From contig JAQMRL010000001.1 in the NCBI GenBank assembly GCA_035578175.1, positions 372,489,720 to 372,553,719 of the forward strand: a stretch of 64,000 nt of DNA. Reading direction: 5' to 3'. Every line of letters begins with the position of its first letter. Position 1 is the first letter of the stretch. This DNA comes from Catonia carolina (lineage: Eukaryota; Arthropoda; Insecta; Hemiptera; Achilidae). Shown here one piece after another: positions 45,290 through 55,682 of this stretch. The notes under the pieces were generated by a model that was given only the letters and a program-made list of their open reading frames with translations, was not told the DNA's origin and did not search any database. The translations under genes were made by a program, and so were the position numbers.

Positions 45290-45900
45290 GTGTAAAGCAC
45301 TCACACAACTTTCTCTTGCCAATGGAAATAATGAACAATATAACCTAACATTAGCAATAAAACATTAGAAATAAACAAAAAAACTAACCTCAAAAAACAT
45401 AACCTTATTTTAATCATGAGTGAAAGACGCAAAATGAAAATCAACCTCATTTTGGCTTAAAAATACGGAAAATCACTCGTTCACGCTAAACTAGGCTCTG
45501 TAGAGAAAAATACTCAAAATAAAAGTTGTAGATCTTTTTACTTCCTAAAAATTTAATTATATACACTTTTGTCATAAAATGCATACTAAGGCTGAAATCT
45601 TTAAAAATATCAATTTTTACACGTTTTCGTAAAAAAAAAACAAAAAAATATTGCAAATTACCGCTAAACTAAGCGTTATACAAGTTTCAAGTTCATACGA
45701 TGTTCCGTTCTTGAGATATTCTGTTCACATACACACACACACACACACACAGACCAACCGCTAAAAACATGTTTTTGGGTTCAGGGGGTTTGAAAACCTG
45801 GAGATCCGGTGAAAACTGGATTTCGAAAAATCGAGTTGAAAACAATACGTTCCTTCCTCTATATTCATATACGCACGAGAACGTAAAAAAAAATGGATGG
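45290..45900 (-). repeat. Dispersed repeat H (copy 4, internal deletion)
   Basis: Left end CACAACTTTCTCTTGCCAATG, right end TTCATATACGCACGAGAACG. The section with GACCGATTTTAATG is missing; CGATGTTCCGTTCTTGAG and AACATGTTTTTGGGTTCAGG remain. A (CA)n run at about 45729-45750 interrupts the normally short CACACA word. The 77-codon frame at 45769-46002 straddles the repeat end. Confidence 0.65.
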
Positions 45901-46794
45901 GAAAAATATTTGTTTTACAAAGTACTGGTACAAAATTGTTTAGAAAATTGTATATTTTTTATTAAAAAACAGGTTTGTTCAACACTTCTTTACATAATTT
46001 AATCTATGTTGCGTATGTTTCTGAAGAAGTAAATATAAAAACAAAATCCATTACTCCTCTTGATGTAGGGGAATGTAAGAAGTATTTTAATACATTCTTT
46101 TGAATATGTATGAGAGAAACTAATGGCCATAGATCAAAAGGATTGCAGATTTTATTTAAAATTCACGGAATAAAAATGTAGTTGTAGACATAACACTATG
46201 AAATGCTAAAATATTGACTGCTTTTAATACATCAGGTGTAAGTAAAAACTTCTTTCTTTTCCTGTAGTAGCCTATTATTCCTTAACCACTAATGGTTTAA
46301 TAATCGAGCCATTATATGTAATGGCACCACATGTAATACATATTACATTATTTATTATTACTATATATATTATCTTATATTATACTATACTACTATATAT
46401 ATTACTATATTATATTATTTATATTACAATTATTGAGCCATATGTAATGGCTCAATAATTGATCCGTTAGTAGTTCATATCATTATATGAATATTAAAGT
46501 GGTACTTCATTTTGTCATTATTCTGAATGGTTTTTTTTATTTTGGAGAAAGGATATAATATCGATGAATGGTTTTTAAATTTTGTCAAAGACTACTTCCT
46601 AACTTGGAATTTCCTTATACACCAGTAACTACTAACCTTAAATATTCAAAATTTAACAGAAAACTAACACACCACGCCAATCCTTTAATACAGTAAATGT
46701 TCAAATGAATTCAATATGTCGCCACCTACGAAGAAAATTGACATTTTCAAGTTTAAAAATATTTTAGTTAGGCCTACAGTAATTATTTTCTTAT
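45901..46794. other. Unassigned stretch with TA-rich low-complexity core
   Basis: 46340-46425 is a (TATTA)-type low-complexity run, followed by a perfect 15-bp-arm palindrome at 46427-46461 (CAATTATTGAGCCAT ... ATGGCTCAATAATTG). A related AATCGAGCCATTATATGTAATGG lies upstream near 46300. Confidence 0.6.
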
Positions 46795-46805
46795 ATTTAC
46801 ATTTC

Positions 46806-47351
46806 AGGGAGTAAAATAACAAAGGATGGTAGAAGCACAAGTGATATCAAAAGTAGGATTGCTCAAGCTAGAAAAGCCTTTGAAATAAAAAACAGCTTAC
46901 TGACTACAAACATTGATTAACAGATTAGGAAAAATTTATTAAATCACTATGTTTGGAGAATAGCATTGTACGGGATTGAAACGTGGGCTGTAAAAAGTAA
47001 GAAGATAAAAACTTTTAAAATGTGGTGTTATAGGAAAATGTTAAAGATTAGGACGGACAAAATAAGTAATTTAGAGGTTCTTAGACGAGTGGATGAAAGA
47101 AGAAGTATATGGAAACACTTTACCAAAAGAAGAGACAGGCTAGTGGGGCATATCTTAAAACATCCAGGTATTGCTCTATTAATAATGGGGAGAAATATTG
47201 AGGGAGTGTATTGTAGGAGGAGGCAAAGATTAGAATATTTAAAGCAAAATACGAAAGATGGTGTTGCAGGTATGTAAATATGAAATGACTTGTGCAAGAT
47301 AGAACAGCTTGGAGAACTTCATCAAAATAGCCGAGAGACTGATGACAAAAA
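46806..47351 (+). pseudogene. LINE (family L), short 5'-truncated copy with TSD
   Basis: ATTTACATTTC flanks it at 46795-46805 and 47352-47362. It starts at SKITKDGRSTSDI of the 7395 copy, has TAA replacing a codon near 46918, then IETWAVKSKK, FKMWCYRKMLKI, DKISNLEVLRRVDERRS, RDRLVGHILKH and QRLEYLKQN. Codons after GHILKH remain open to about 47275. It ends AGCCGAGAGACTGATGAC plus a short A tract. Confidence 0.92.
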
Positions 47352-47362
47352 ATTTACATTTC

Positions 47363-47639
47363 TTCTTATGTGTATTTGTTATCCAGTTTTTCTTATGTTT
47401 GTTCTTATAGTTTTATTTCATTGTTCCGTTTTTAAGTTAGCCTCATGGATTTATATTCTGTTAAGAAATATCACGGTTTGTTTCCTCGTTGTTTATTTTA
47501 AAATTTAGTTAAATTTTTGGATTTTTATACTCTTAAATTGTGTTAATTTTAAATTGTGGATCTCATGTAAAGAATTTTTAGTATCGTTGTATAATATTAG
47601 GAATTACCCACGCTGTTTTCCAGTTTATTACTTTACTAA
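47363..47639. other. Unassigned stretch
   Basis: Hydrophobic 72-codon frame at 47290-47508 overlaps the LINE end and is compositional. Nothing else seen. Confidence 0.3.
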
Positions 47640-48180
47640 GAAAGGTGAATTAAACAAACTGATTTACTGTTTTACCTAGTTTCACTTTATACGTTACTTT
47701 TCCTACGTATCAATTTAAAAATATTATTCTGATTTTCAGAATTGAATCACTTTGAGAAGGTTGAGGAAAGTAACAATTATTTCTTTAGGAAAGTTACACC
47801 ATTTCTATCCCAAAGGAGCAGTTTGTCGAACTTAAAAATGCTTTCTTCGCGGTATCATTTACAAAATATGCAACCCAATTGTTAGAAACGTAGCTCTTCG
47901 GGAAAGTATACATATGTATTGCTTTAGGATAATTATCCCCTTTCCCCCAGAAGGCGAAATTGGTTGGAATTCAAATGTTTTAGTTTCTCTATTTAACCCT
48001 TAGGAAACAAATTTTCTAATTGTAAATTGTATTCTTTAATCCTAATTATACTCTAATTTAATCCTTAATTTTACGAATCCTAGAGGCCGCCTTTAGGAGA
48101 TCGGAATTAAGAGTATTAAAATGTCGAGTGAGTGATTGCATCAGTGATACAGAAATTCGTAAATTTAGGGTGCAGGTTCC
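47640..48180 (+). repeat. Dispersed repeat J (longest copy)
   Basis: ACTGATTTACTGTTTTACC, TATCAATTTAAAAATATT, CACTTTGAGAAGGTTGAGG, AGCTCTTCGGGAAAGTATAC, ATTATCCCCTTTCCCCC, GAGGCCGCCTTTAGGAGATCG and TCGAGTGAGTGATTGCATC in order. Parts of this series define the copies at 26870, 28130 and 28915. Confidence 0.55.
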
Positions 48181-48199
48181 TAAAATTAAAATAAGGTAA

Positions 48200-48351
48200 C
48201 CCCCTCCGTAGCGCATTGACTAGTAAGCTAGCTTACAAAGCGAAAGGTCGCGGGTTCAATTCTCGGCTGAGTCTGGAAATTTTAACACGTTAAAACCCAC
48301 TGTAGTCGATACAAGCTGTCGATGCGATTCAAAATAAACTAAAAACAAAAA
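48200..48351 (+). repeat. SINE (family C)
   Basis: CCCCTCCGTAGCGCATTGAC, GAAAGGTCGCGGGTTCAATT, CTCGGCTGAGTCTGGAAATT, ACACGTTAAAACCCACTG, TAGTCGATACAAGCTGTCG and ATGCGATTCAAAATAAA. AAGGTAA precedes (48193-48199) and follows (48352-48358), a likely short TSD. Confidence 0.8.
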
Positions 48352-48358
48352 AAGGTAA

Positions 48359-49489
48359 AACGTTTAAGCTACAGTGATGTGTTTTTTAAAGAAAAAATCT
48401 GAACAGTGATTAAAATTACCTTTACAAAACTTTTACTCTTCTTCGCAACGAGTTGTCAGTGTACAATTATTTGGGTTTGTAAGTAAAGAATAAATTCTTA
48501 ATTGGTTTGATTGCAAATGACCATATTTATTTTTATAGTCTTGCTTAGGTAATTTTGCATAAAATTTAGTTTAGTAATTTACTGTAATTTTCTAGTTGTT
48601 ATAAAATGTAAATAATTAATTTGTAATAAATATTTGTTATAAATTTAAAAGTAAGTTTTTTTATTTATAAACAAGCAAATCTCAAAATAACTTACAATAA
48701 ACCTCACAGTATAAAATTTTATTTAAAAGAAACTGCTTTAATATGAATGTGTAGTTTTATGTTTTTAATCCATAGGTTAACAATATAGCCCACATTTTAT
48801 ATTGTTCTAAACAAAAATTGAAATTACACTGTTAGGCGTTTAAAATAACAATATCGTCAGTTATATTCATTCTAATATAACGGAATATAAAATACATATA
48901 TTTACGAACAGATTTTGTCGTCGCATAACGTATTCTATTGATCTCACTAATGAAAATTTTATGTAAACGATTCTGTTATGATCATAATAGTATTTGAATT
49001 GAATAAATTTTACCAAAATATACTATGGATTCGATTTACGGTTGGAGATATACAGTAGAGATATGATGAAATCAATTGAATAGAAGAGCTAAAGCAAATG
49101 AACTATAAAACTAAGTTGAAGAAGGATTTAAACACAATGACAATCATTAGTGAGCAAGTAATACCTACATCTAGACCTCTAGATCTAATGATGCATACGT
49201 TTTGCAAGAGTACTATTACAGAATTCAAAGATATTGTCGTACCTTAATACTGGATTGTATAAGATTGAATTTTCAGATATAAGAGCTTCTATGAATTCAA
49301 CCAACAGATACACCATATTGTAAAAATTGAAAAAAGTACGGTAATCTTCACAAACTTTTTAATAGTGAGGCCCTACTAAATTTTACTTAAGTCTAATTTA
49401 TGTTTATTAGTACCATAAAATCACCAATTGCAGCTAAATTAAGCGTTGAATAAAAATATTAGAATCAAAGATTCTGGAATTTAAAATTT
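48359..49489. other. Unassigned AT-rich stretch
   Basis: No gene. A short palindromic CTAGACCTCTAGATCTA lies near 49175. Confidence 0.3.
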
Positions 49490-50214
49490 AATATTTGCCG
49501 TTTGGAAAATGACTATCTGCCAGTAATGTTAAATAAAATTGCACTACCACACAACACAACAGTAAAATACTTGAGACTATATTTAGATCGTCGCCTCACA
49601 TGGAAACATCACGTAATAACTAAAAAGAAACACCTTGAGCTGACAGTATGTTAACTACACTGGATAATTGGTAAATACTCATCTTTGTTAAATGATTCAA
49701 AAATTTATTTTATATACATCCCTTTTAAAACCCATGTGGACATGTGAGCTTCAATTGTGGGGTACATCAAATAATTCAAACATAAACATATTCGAACGTT
49801 TTAGTCAAAATTCTTGCGGTGGGCCTTGCAAATTCCGTGGTACATCAAGAAACCTATATCTATGCCGATCTTAACATAAACACTGTAAAACAAACTATAT
49901 CAAAATTCAGCCGTAAGTATGAAGAAAAAATCAATCACTATCCAAATTTCCTTGCTCTGAATCTGCTAAACAACGTTAATACCTGGGTTTCAAGACTGAA
50001 AAGACATAGTGTTTTCGATTTAGGTTATAGGTTTTAATGAACGATGTTATAGTTATTTTTTTCAAACTGATATACTTTAAAATCATCATTGTATTTATCA
50101 AATTTTAATTATTACTAATTTAAAATTGTAATCGTGATAATTAGCATTTATCAAAATTACTGATTGCTCTATTTCATGTGAACCGATTGTATGTGGCAGA
50201 CTTGTAAAAAAAAA
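49490..50214 (+). pseudogene. Jockey-type LINE 3' end, third subfamily
   Basis: Segments in changing frames: TTVKYLRLYLDRRLTWKHHV, then LLKPMWTCELQLWGTSNNS, NINIFERF, ISKFSRKYEEKINHYPNF and VSRLKRHSVFDLGYRF to TAA near 50037. These parallel the EVKYLGLHLDRRLTW and LELWGTASSSN blocks of the 8871 copy but are closer in the tail to the 54017 copy (LKRFNVLDLVHRF). No active site is present. The 3'UTR ends at a short A tract near 50214. Confidence 0.8.
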
Positions 50215-50224
50215 ATCCGTTTGA

Positions 50225-50700
50225 ATTTGAAATTAAAAGTTAGACTCCTCCGATGGTACTTATTCGCCATCTTATTGTACGGAGTGGAATCTTAGACCTT
50301 AACGGAAACAACAACGAAGGGACTGAAAGCGTTCGAGTTGCGAATGTAAAGAAGAATTATTTAAAAATATCGTGGTTGGATAGAATACCAAACATCAGTG
50401 CGCTACAAAAACTTGGTAAAGTAAAGGAAATAATTTTCACAGTAAAAAGAAGAAAATTCGAATATCTAGGACACATCATTAGAAAGACGATAGTGCAAGT
50501 TGCTGAAATACATTTCGCTAGGAAAAGTACAGGGTAAGAGATGCGTCGAAAGACGACGAATATTCAGGCTAAAGAACTTGAGGACCTGGTTTGCAACTTC
50601 TACTATTACAAGAATCTTCAAAGCAGTAGTGAATAGACTTATCATTGCCAGAATGATTGCCAACAATCGGTAGCAGATCGACATTAAAAGAAGCAGAAGA
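50225..50700 (+). pseudogene. LINE 3' end (family K), adjacent to the jockey tail
   Basis: The 94-codon frame at 50253-50537 has VKKNYLKISWLDRIPNISAL and RRKFEYLGHIIRK. After a stop and slip the strand reads KRCVERRRIFRLKNLRTWF and MIANNR, ending in an AGAAGCAGAAGA tail. This is 'r.LkISWlDrv.Ni..L.k.....e.i.tikrRklqYlGHiiR ... GRRri.wLkNLRtWf'. It begins 11 bp after the previous LINE's A tract. Confidence 0.7.
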
Positions 50701-50704
50701 CTTA

Positions 50705-51716
50705 CGGTACCTAGCAATTTGAGCCAACAATTTAAGGAAAAATCGATTTTGATGTGGGTTTCACATTGAATTGCAAATAGCGGCTAAAATTAACGTCGGA
50801 AAAACTAAACACAAAAATTTTAGCATTTAGAATTATCCTTAAATTTTTTATGTGAATGATTGCCATAAAATGTACCGCAAGGCTGTGATTTTGAAAAAAA
50901 CGGATTTTCAAAAAAGTAGAATCCTTGCACAGATAATCCAAGATATATTACATTTATGCCTCATTAATAACTCACGTATTGAATGCAGGAAGTTTAATCG
51001 ACATCGTCAAAATCGCTTTTAAGAAAATTGTATTTTTGGACCAGAGTGAAGTACCCTTAATTTTGGACTATACATAGTTATTTTTAAAAAACTCTGTTGG
51101 TTTGGTTCAGGATGCTTTAGTTTTTAGAGTTCAACTTAGTTGGTCCAAAAGTTTAGCTCCAGTACGAATAACATGAAGACACACAACCGAGCAGCCTTCC
51201 ATAAACCACATCTTTTGGCATCAAACTCTAGGATCAAAATTTTGCACTATTGCAGCGCTTTCTTGATTAATAATACAAGTAAAACAAATTAAAGCAGTAT
51301 TTGTAAATTGAAATACACTAGGTAAATAAGCAAAATTATTCAATGATAACTATAATATTACATTAGCTTAATTTAATTTTACATTAGCTTACCTATTTTT
51401 TTGATTTGTTTTATTCTTCCTTTGATTTAGAACTAAAACCGCTCGAATCTGACGAAGAAATTGATTGTAGAAGTTAAAATTCATGTTCCAATTCTGGTTC
51501 GTAGTATATCTTTTAAGTAAACAATATCGAAGAAAGGTATGGTTCGCAAAATTTCTAGTACTTAATTCATAAAATGGTAAAGAGTAGATAATAGAGTGAA
51601 AAAGTAACAATAGGGCTAGATATAAAAAATTATTAAAAAAAAAGAGCCGCGCTATTGTGTATGGTAAGGTAGGGTCTTTGTTGTACAACCATTTATGAAA
51701 AGGTCGGTTGATTACC
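50705..51716. other. Unassigned stretch, partly repeat I
   Basis: 50750-51060 resembles the degraded blocks at 52960, 55890 and 58465 (ATAGCGGCTAAAATTAACG, ATAAAATGTACCGCAAGGC, GATTTTGAAAAAAACGG). These look like a distant relative of repeat H. The 111-codon minus-strand frame at 51389-51724 has no recognisable domain. Confidence 0.35.
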
Positions 51717-51796
51717 TGTAACATCTTTTATTCTATTGTTAACTTGTTTACAATAATTAAGATTTCTCCAGAAAAGATTATTGATCGAACCTCGGG

Positions 51797-51860
51797 GTCT
51801 TTCGAGAAGGCTCTTTGAACCGCCTATATAAATAGAACCCCGAGCGCGGTCAGTGAGTTA
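51797..51860 (+). promoter_or_regulatory. Heat-shock-like promoter: HSE, TATA, initiator
   Basis: TTCGAGAAGGCTCTTTGAAC at 51801-51820 contains a perfect TTC-NN-GAA pair and further GAA/CTC half-sites in 5-bp phase, as in heat-shock elements. TATATAAATA follows at 51825-51834, then TCAGT at 51850-51854 (27 bp from TATA start to initiator A). The arrangement resembles insect hsp70-type promoters. No coding ORF follows; an AATAAA is at 52118-52123. A solo LTR is one explanation. Confidence 0.5.
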
Positions 51861-52202
51861 GTATTCGTTTGATCTTTGACGAGTGTTTACTACGTGTGCT
51901 ATCGGTACGTTAGAAGGTACCTCCGTTAGAACAGGTCAACGGGTTTCCGAAGCATTGTTATTCAGTCTTATTGTATTTGTGCATTGTGTATTCAGTTTTA
52001 TTGTGAATATGCATTCTATATAATTATTTGTAAGTAGTATTAAAAAAATTATTGAGTTATTTATTGTATTACTTCATTATAATTAGTTTATTATTTATTC
52101 TGTAAATCTTTTAGAGTAATAAATACTTGTAATTGTAAACTTTAAAGTATTAATTATTTAAATACATAGATCCCGAAACGGACCTTAGCGATAAGTGTCA
52201 CA
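51861..52202 (+). other. Leader-like region downstream of the promoter
   Basis: GC-richer start (ACGAGTGTTTACTACG, GGTACCTCCGTTAGAACAGG) passing into AT-rich sequence with AATAAA at 52118 and a possible LTR-type end TGTCACA near 52202. TGTAACA at 51717 could be the matching left border of a ~485-bp solo LTR, but no flanking duplication supports it. Confidence 0.3.
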
Positions 52203-52204
52203 AT

Positions 52205-53325
52205 ATTTAATTTAAACAATATCTTATTTCCCGGAAAAAGTTTAAATTTCTTGTCAGTAGCGTTAGGATAAAAATGTAACATATTGACTTGTTGGAAACT
52301 TCTACATCACGTTTGAGTCCAACTGACATTTACCGACGTTAAGGCACTTTTCGCGTCTTCGTAAATTGACAGTCATTGAAAATTGTGGTCTGTAAGAAAC
52401 TGTATCAAGTAATGTAAATATATTCTTTCTATAACATTATTTTATTTTATTGCTGGACATATTACTCTGTCTAGTGGTCATGAATTAATTTGAGTAAACG
52501 TTTCATTAAAATAATGTGTGTAGGTTTACCTAACTAAAATAATTTCAAAAAAAGTTCTAGGTAAAATCATATAATATTGTAATTATAAAACTAAAACTAA
52601 TTAAATCATTATACAAGTATTATTAGAAAAACTAAGAGAAACCCTAACTACAGAAGGCCTAACAAGGAAACAACCGTTTTGAAATTTTAGTGACGTCATA
52701 AGTAAGGTCAAGACAAATTCTTCATGTTACGATTATCAGACAGTAATAACATGTAAAGATGTTGCTTGAACAACAAAATGTTCAATTACGACCGTCGTGC
52801 CGTATTGAATTTACAGTGACGTCAGATGTCCAGTATCACTTGTTAAGCAAGGAGGAATTTAACAACTCACTCATCAATATCGATCAAACTTTTTATTCTA
52901 TACCGGTGCACTACTATTATCTTATCTATTGCAGTTATAAACTATTATTTGAGTTACTGTAATTTTACCGTAAATTGAATTTTAAGCCTGTAATTTCAAA
53001 ACAAGCCGATTTCTGTGTAAGTTTTTCCATAAAATTAAAAATAGCGGCTGAATAAGCATCGGACAGAAAACGTTAAAAATAAAAATTATAGCATTTTTAA
53101 TTGAAAACCAGAAGGTATAAAAGGGTTAAACAGCAAAATTAAAAAATTGGTGTTATAGAAAGTTGCTAAACCTTCTGTCAATTTCCGTCAGTCCACAAAG
53201 CGCTGACTGTTGTATTGAAGATAGCGTTATCTTTTAGTTCTATAACTACCGTGGTGTCATCTAACTTCACTGGTTTGAATAAGAACGCGTTCTTTAAAGT
53301 CAGGTGATCAGAAACATGAAAATGA
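52205..53325. other. Unassigned stretch, partly repeat I
   Basis: A 67-codon frame at 52759-52962 has no motif. 52960-53100 holds repeat-I words (AATTTTAAGCCTGTAATTTC, AATAGCGGCTGAATAAGC). Confidence 0.35.
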
Positions 53326-53327
53326 CG

Positions 53328-53428
53328 TAGCCTATTTAAGAACAGAAGAGGTGAAGGTGTAAAATACTAGTCAGTTTTCTTCTTTGAGAGTGATGAATTT
53401 TATACAGCCAAGCCCGATCTTGTGAATT
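53328..53428 (+). repeat. Retroposon F, fragment (copy 3)
   Basis: AAGAACAGAAGAGGTGAAGG, TAGTCAGTTTTCTTCTTTG and TATACAGCCAAGCCC match the middle of F. Both ends are lost. Confidence 0.7.
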
Positions 53429-53744
53429 AATTTTAAAAAAAGTTAATTTTATTATAAAAAAACGCTAGGCTAGTTTCGTTTAATTTTGTTATTTAATTAA
53501 AATATATAAATTAGATACATTCAATTTTTTTTAAGTTCGATAAGATTATTTAATATTTTTGTTCTGTTTTCCGTTCATCAATCTTACCGTTTAGTAGCTC
53601 TTACAATAACTTATTACAACTATTATTACTTATTGCTTATCATTACTTACCTTTTTTAAAAAAAAAGCATTTATATGGATTTTTAAAATTTTTGTTTGTT
53701 TGTGTTGTTTTACTATAGTTTTTTTTGTATTGTATTGTCCTATA

Positions 53745-54006
53745 TAAAGAACGCACTGGTTATGTAAAATTATTTTTTAAGCTGTCGTTTGTTTGCATGG
53801 TACGCCTTCATCCTCTCGCTAACCTTCTCCCTTTGTTCCTGCGTCCATGTCCTCTGCCTTGATTCTGCAGTCGGGAAATTCCCAAAATCTTTTATTTTCT
53901 TTCTAAAGGCAGCTCCATCTATTATATCGTTATGTGAAGCGTTTATGGTGTTTAGGTTTGTTTCGATTTCTTTGATCCATCTATCTTTGGTTTTAAAACC
54001 TTCTTG
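53745..54006 (-). pseudogene. LINE C-terminus next to the jockey insertion
   Basis: The minus-strand frame reads YQEGFKTKDRWIKEIETNLN, HNDIIDGAAFRKKIKDFGNF, then TWTQEQREKVSERMKAYHAN and KRQLKK with stop TAA at 53770-53779. A 'RW...I..dL.......l.D...wR.kIr.f.gf ... wt.e.r..hseRMKaYwa.kk' tail is found in some insect LINE ORF2 proteins, and the final part resembles a NUMOD3-like motif. The first residues of the longer open frame come from the neighbouring poly(A) and are not original. The LINE assignment is moderate; a host-gene exon is not excluded. Confidence 0.5.
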
Positions 54007-54016
54007 ATAGTTTATG

Positions 54017-54241
54017 TTTTTTTTTTTTTTTATTGACATTCTGCAAAATTACAATCTATTCAATCATGAACAATAAGTAATTACGATAAGTAGAAAGAAA
54101 CAGTTATTCACATCAGCAATCCAGTGATTACTGTTGTAGCCACTAACTTAAATGTATACTATCATTAACAATAATATTAGAAATGTTAACAATGATATTA
54201 ATCTTAGTAAACAAGAATATTTATAATCACGTACATCAACA

Positions 54242-54292
<51 letters not shown>

Positions 54293-55209
54293 TCACGCAA
54301 CCACTCTTAATACGTACATTTTACATGTTTTACACACTAAATCTATGTACAAGGTCTAAAACGTTAAATCTTTTCAGTCTCACAAAATTATTTACACTAT
54401 TGTCTAATAAGTTCACTGATAAATAATTTGGATGGACCTCAAGCCGTCTTTGATACCGAGCACTGAAGTTTTTAATTTCTTGTTGAATAGAATTCATCTT
54501 TAAATCTTTGTATATGTATTTATTAGAAATATACCAAGGTATATTGAGTAACTGCCGCAACGTTTTTGTCTGAAATCTCTCTATTATATTTAAATTGGTT
54601 CTCTTCGCAGATCCCCAGAGCTGAATGCCGTATGTCCATACGGGCTTCAAAATCGTTTTATACTTGAGAATTTTATTGGAAGTGGACAATTTCGATTTAC
54701 GGCCAAGCAGCCAGTACATTTTTTTAACTTTCAAATCTAGCTGTTTTCGTTTTGTGGAAATATGTTTCCTCCATGACAAACGACGATCAAGATAGAGCCC
54801 TAAATATTTAACTTCATCAACCCTAGGAATAAGTTGATGGTTTAGCGTTACTGGAGCACCTAAACCTTTCCGAAGAGCAAAAGTTACAAAAGAAGATTTC
54901 CCCTCGTTAACTTTCATTCGCCATTTTTGCAACCAAACCTCAAACAAGTCTAGATAATTTTGTATTAGTCGTGACGCAACGTTAGGATCATCGTGAACTG
55001 CTAGGACGGCTGTATCGTCTGCAAACATTGCAAGTGTTATTCCATCATTTGGTGGTAAATCAGACGTATACAAAAGATATAAAACAGGTCCAAGGACACT
55101 TCCCTGAGGAACCCCAGAAGAAACAGGGAATAGATCTGTACACTCACCTTCTAACTTAACTTGGAAGTACCTACCCAGTAAGTACGACCTTATCACTGAG
55201 TAAAACATA
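54017..55209 (-). mobile_element. Jockey-type LINE, 5'-truncated, with TSD
   Basis: ATAGTTTATG is duplicated at 54007-54016 and 55210-55219. The minus-strand element runs from 55209 to a poly(A) shown as T run at 54017-54034. The 3'UTR contains a (CA)n microsatellite (54244-54291, TG on the coding strand). The insertion lies beside the LINE C-terminus at 53745-54006. Confidence 0.93.
54330..55208 (-). CDS. Jockey-type reverse transcriptase, C-terminal two-thirds
   Basis: An uninterrupted 292-codon frame. YSVIRSYLLGRYFQVKL starts in the fingers/palm region just after motif A; GVPQGS is at residues 32-37 and the active site FADDTAVLA at 62-70. EVKYLGLYLDRRLSWRKHI follows, then YGIQLWGSAKRTN and FVRLKRFNVLDLVHRFSV at the C-terminus. 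Motif A (FLD..qAFDkVWH) and the endonuclease are truncated away, so it cannot be active as it stands. The first ATG coincides with the insertion boundary and is not a true start. Intactness suggests a recent copy. Confidence 0.9.
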   Translation of the reverse strand: MFYSVIRSYLLGRYFQVKLEGECTDLFPVSSGVPQGSVLGPVLYLLYTSDLPPNDGITLAMFADDTAVLAVHDDPNVASRLIQNYLDLFEVWLQKWRMKVNEGKSSFVTFALRKGLGAPVTLNHQLIPRVDEVKYLGLYLDRRLSWRKHISTKRKQLDLKVKKMYWLLGRKSKLSTSNKILKYKTILKPVWTYGIQLWGSAKRTNLNIIERFQTKTLRQLLNIPWYISNKYIYKDLKMNSIQQEIKNFSARYQRRLEVHPNYLSVNLLDNSVNNFVRLKRFNVLDLVHRFSV

Positions 55210-55219
55210 ATAGTTTATG

Positions 55220-55682
55220 TTAAATAAATAAATTAAGTTTTGTTTATTCACATATCAAGTTGTCTGTGTAATATTTTCATTCTTAGACCCGGGATTGATT
55301 TTTGAATCACTTCTTCGCTCTTTAACAGCGAGATGCTCTACCTGCTTGTTTTTCTGGGTTATGCTTTGCATCGATTCAGAGAATGGAAATATGAATTTAC
55401 TCTGCCGAATCATATTTCTGAAATTTTCTTTAGGTAGAGTGGTAGAGGTATTTTTCTATGCCCCTGTGGTAGCAGTCTAGCTGTGTTTTCATTTCAGTGT
55501 CTGGTGAAACACGGCTGGGCCGTTACTTCTGTTTTTTTAGTCTTTTTCTACACTACAATTTTTTGGTGAATTCGCCGTACTTGTACCTTTACATAGTTTC
55601 GGGGATGTCGCCTGCTTCGGTGGATATTCCAGCTTATTTAGTTTGGTGTCTGTCACCGTATTTTATCTTACATAATATGGTA
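55220..55682. other. Unassigned stretch
   Basis: Frames of 61 and 90 codons (55295-55480, 55497-55769) have no motif; the second runs into retroposon F. Slightly less AT-rich than average (GTGTCTGGTGAAACACGGC at about 55498). Confidence 0.3.

Noticed and set aside
51389..51724. 111-codon minus-strand frame
   Set aside because: No recognisable domain, composition follows AT-rich background, no promoter or splice context.
51717..52202. Solo LTR with TGTAACA ... TGTCACA borders
   Set aside because: Promoter and poly(A) signals fit, but no flanking duplication, no primer-binding site and no second copy in the window; kept only as a hypothesis.
54244..54291. CRISPR-like regular repeat
   Set aside because: A simple (CA)n microsatellite in a LINE 3'UTR; no spacers.
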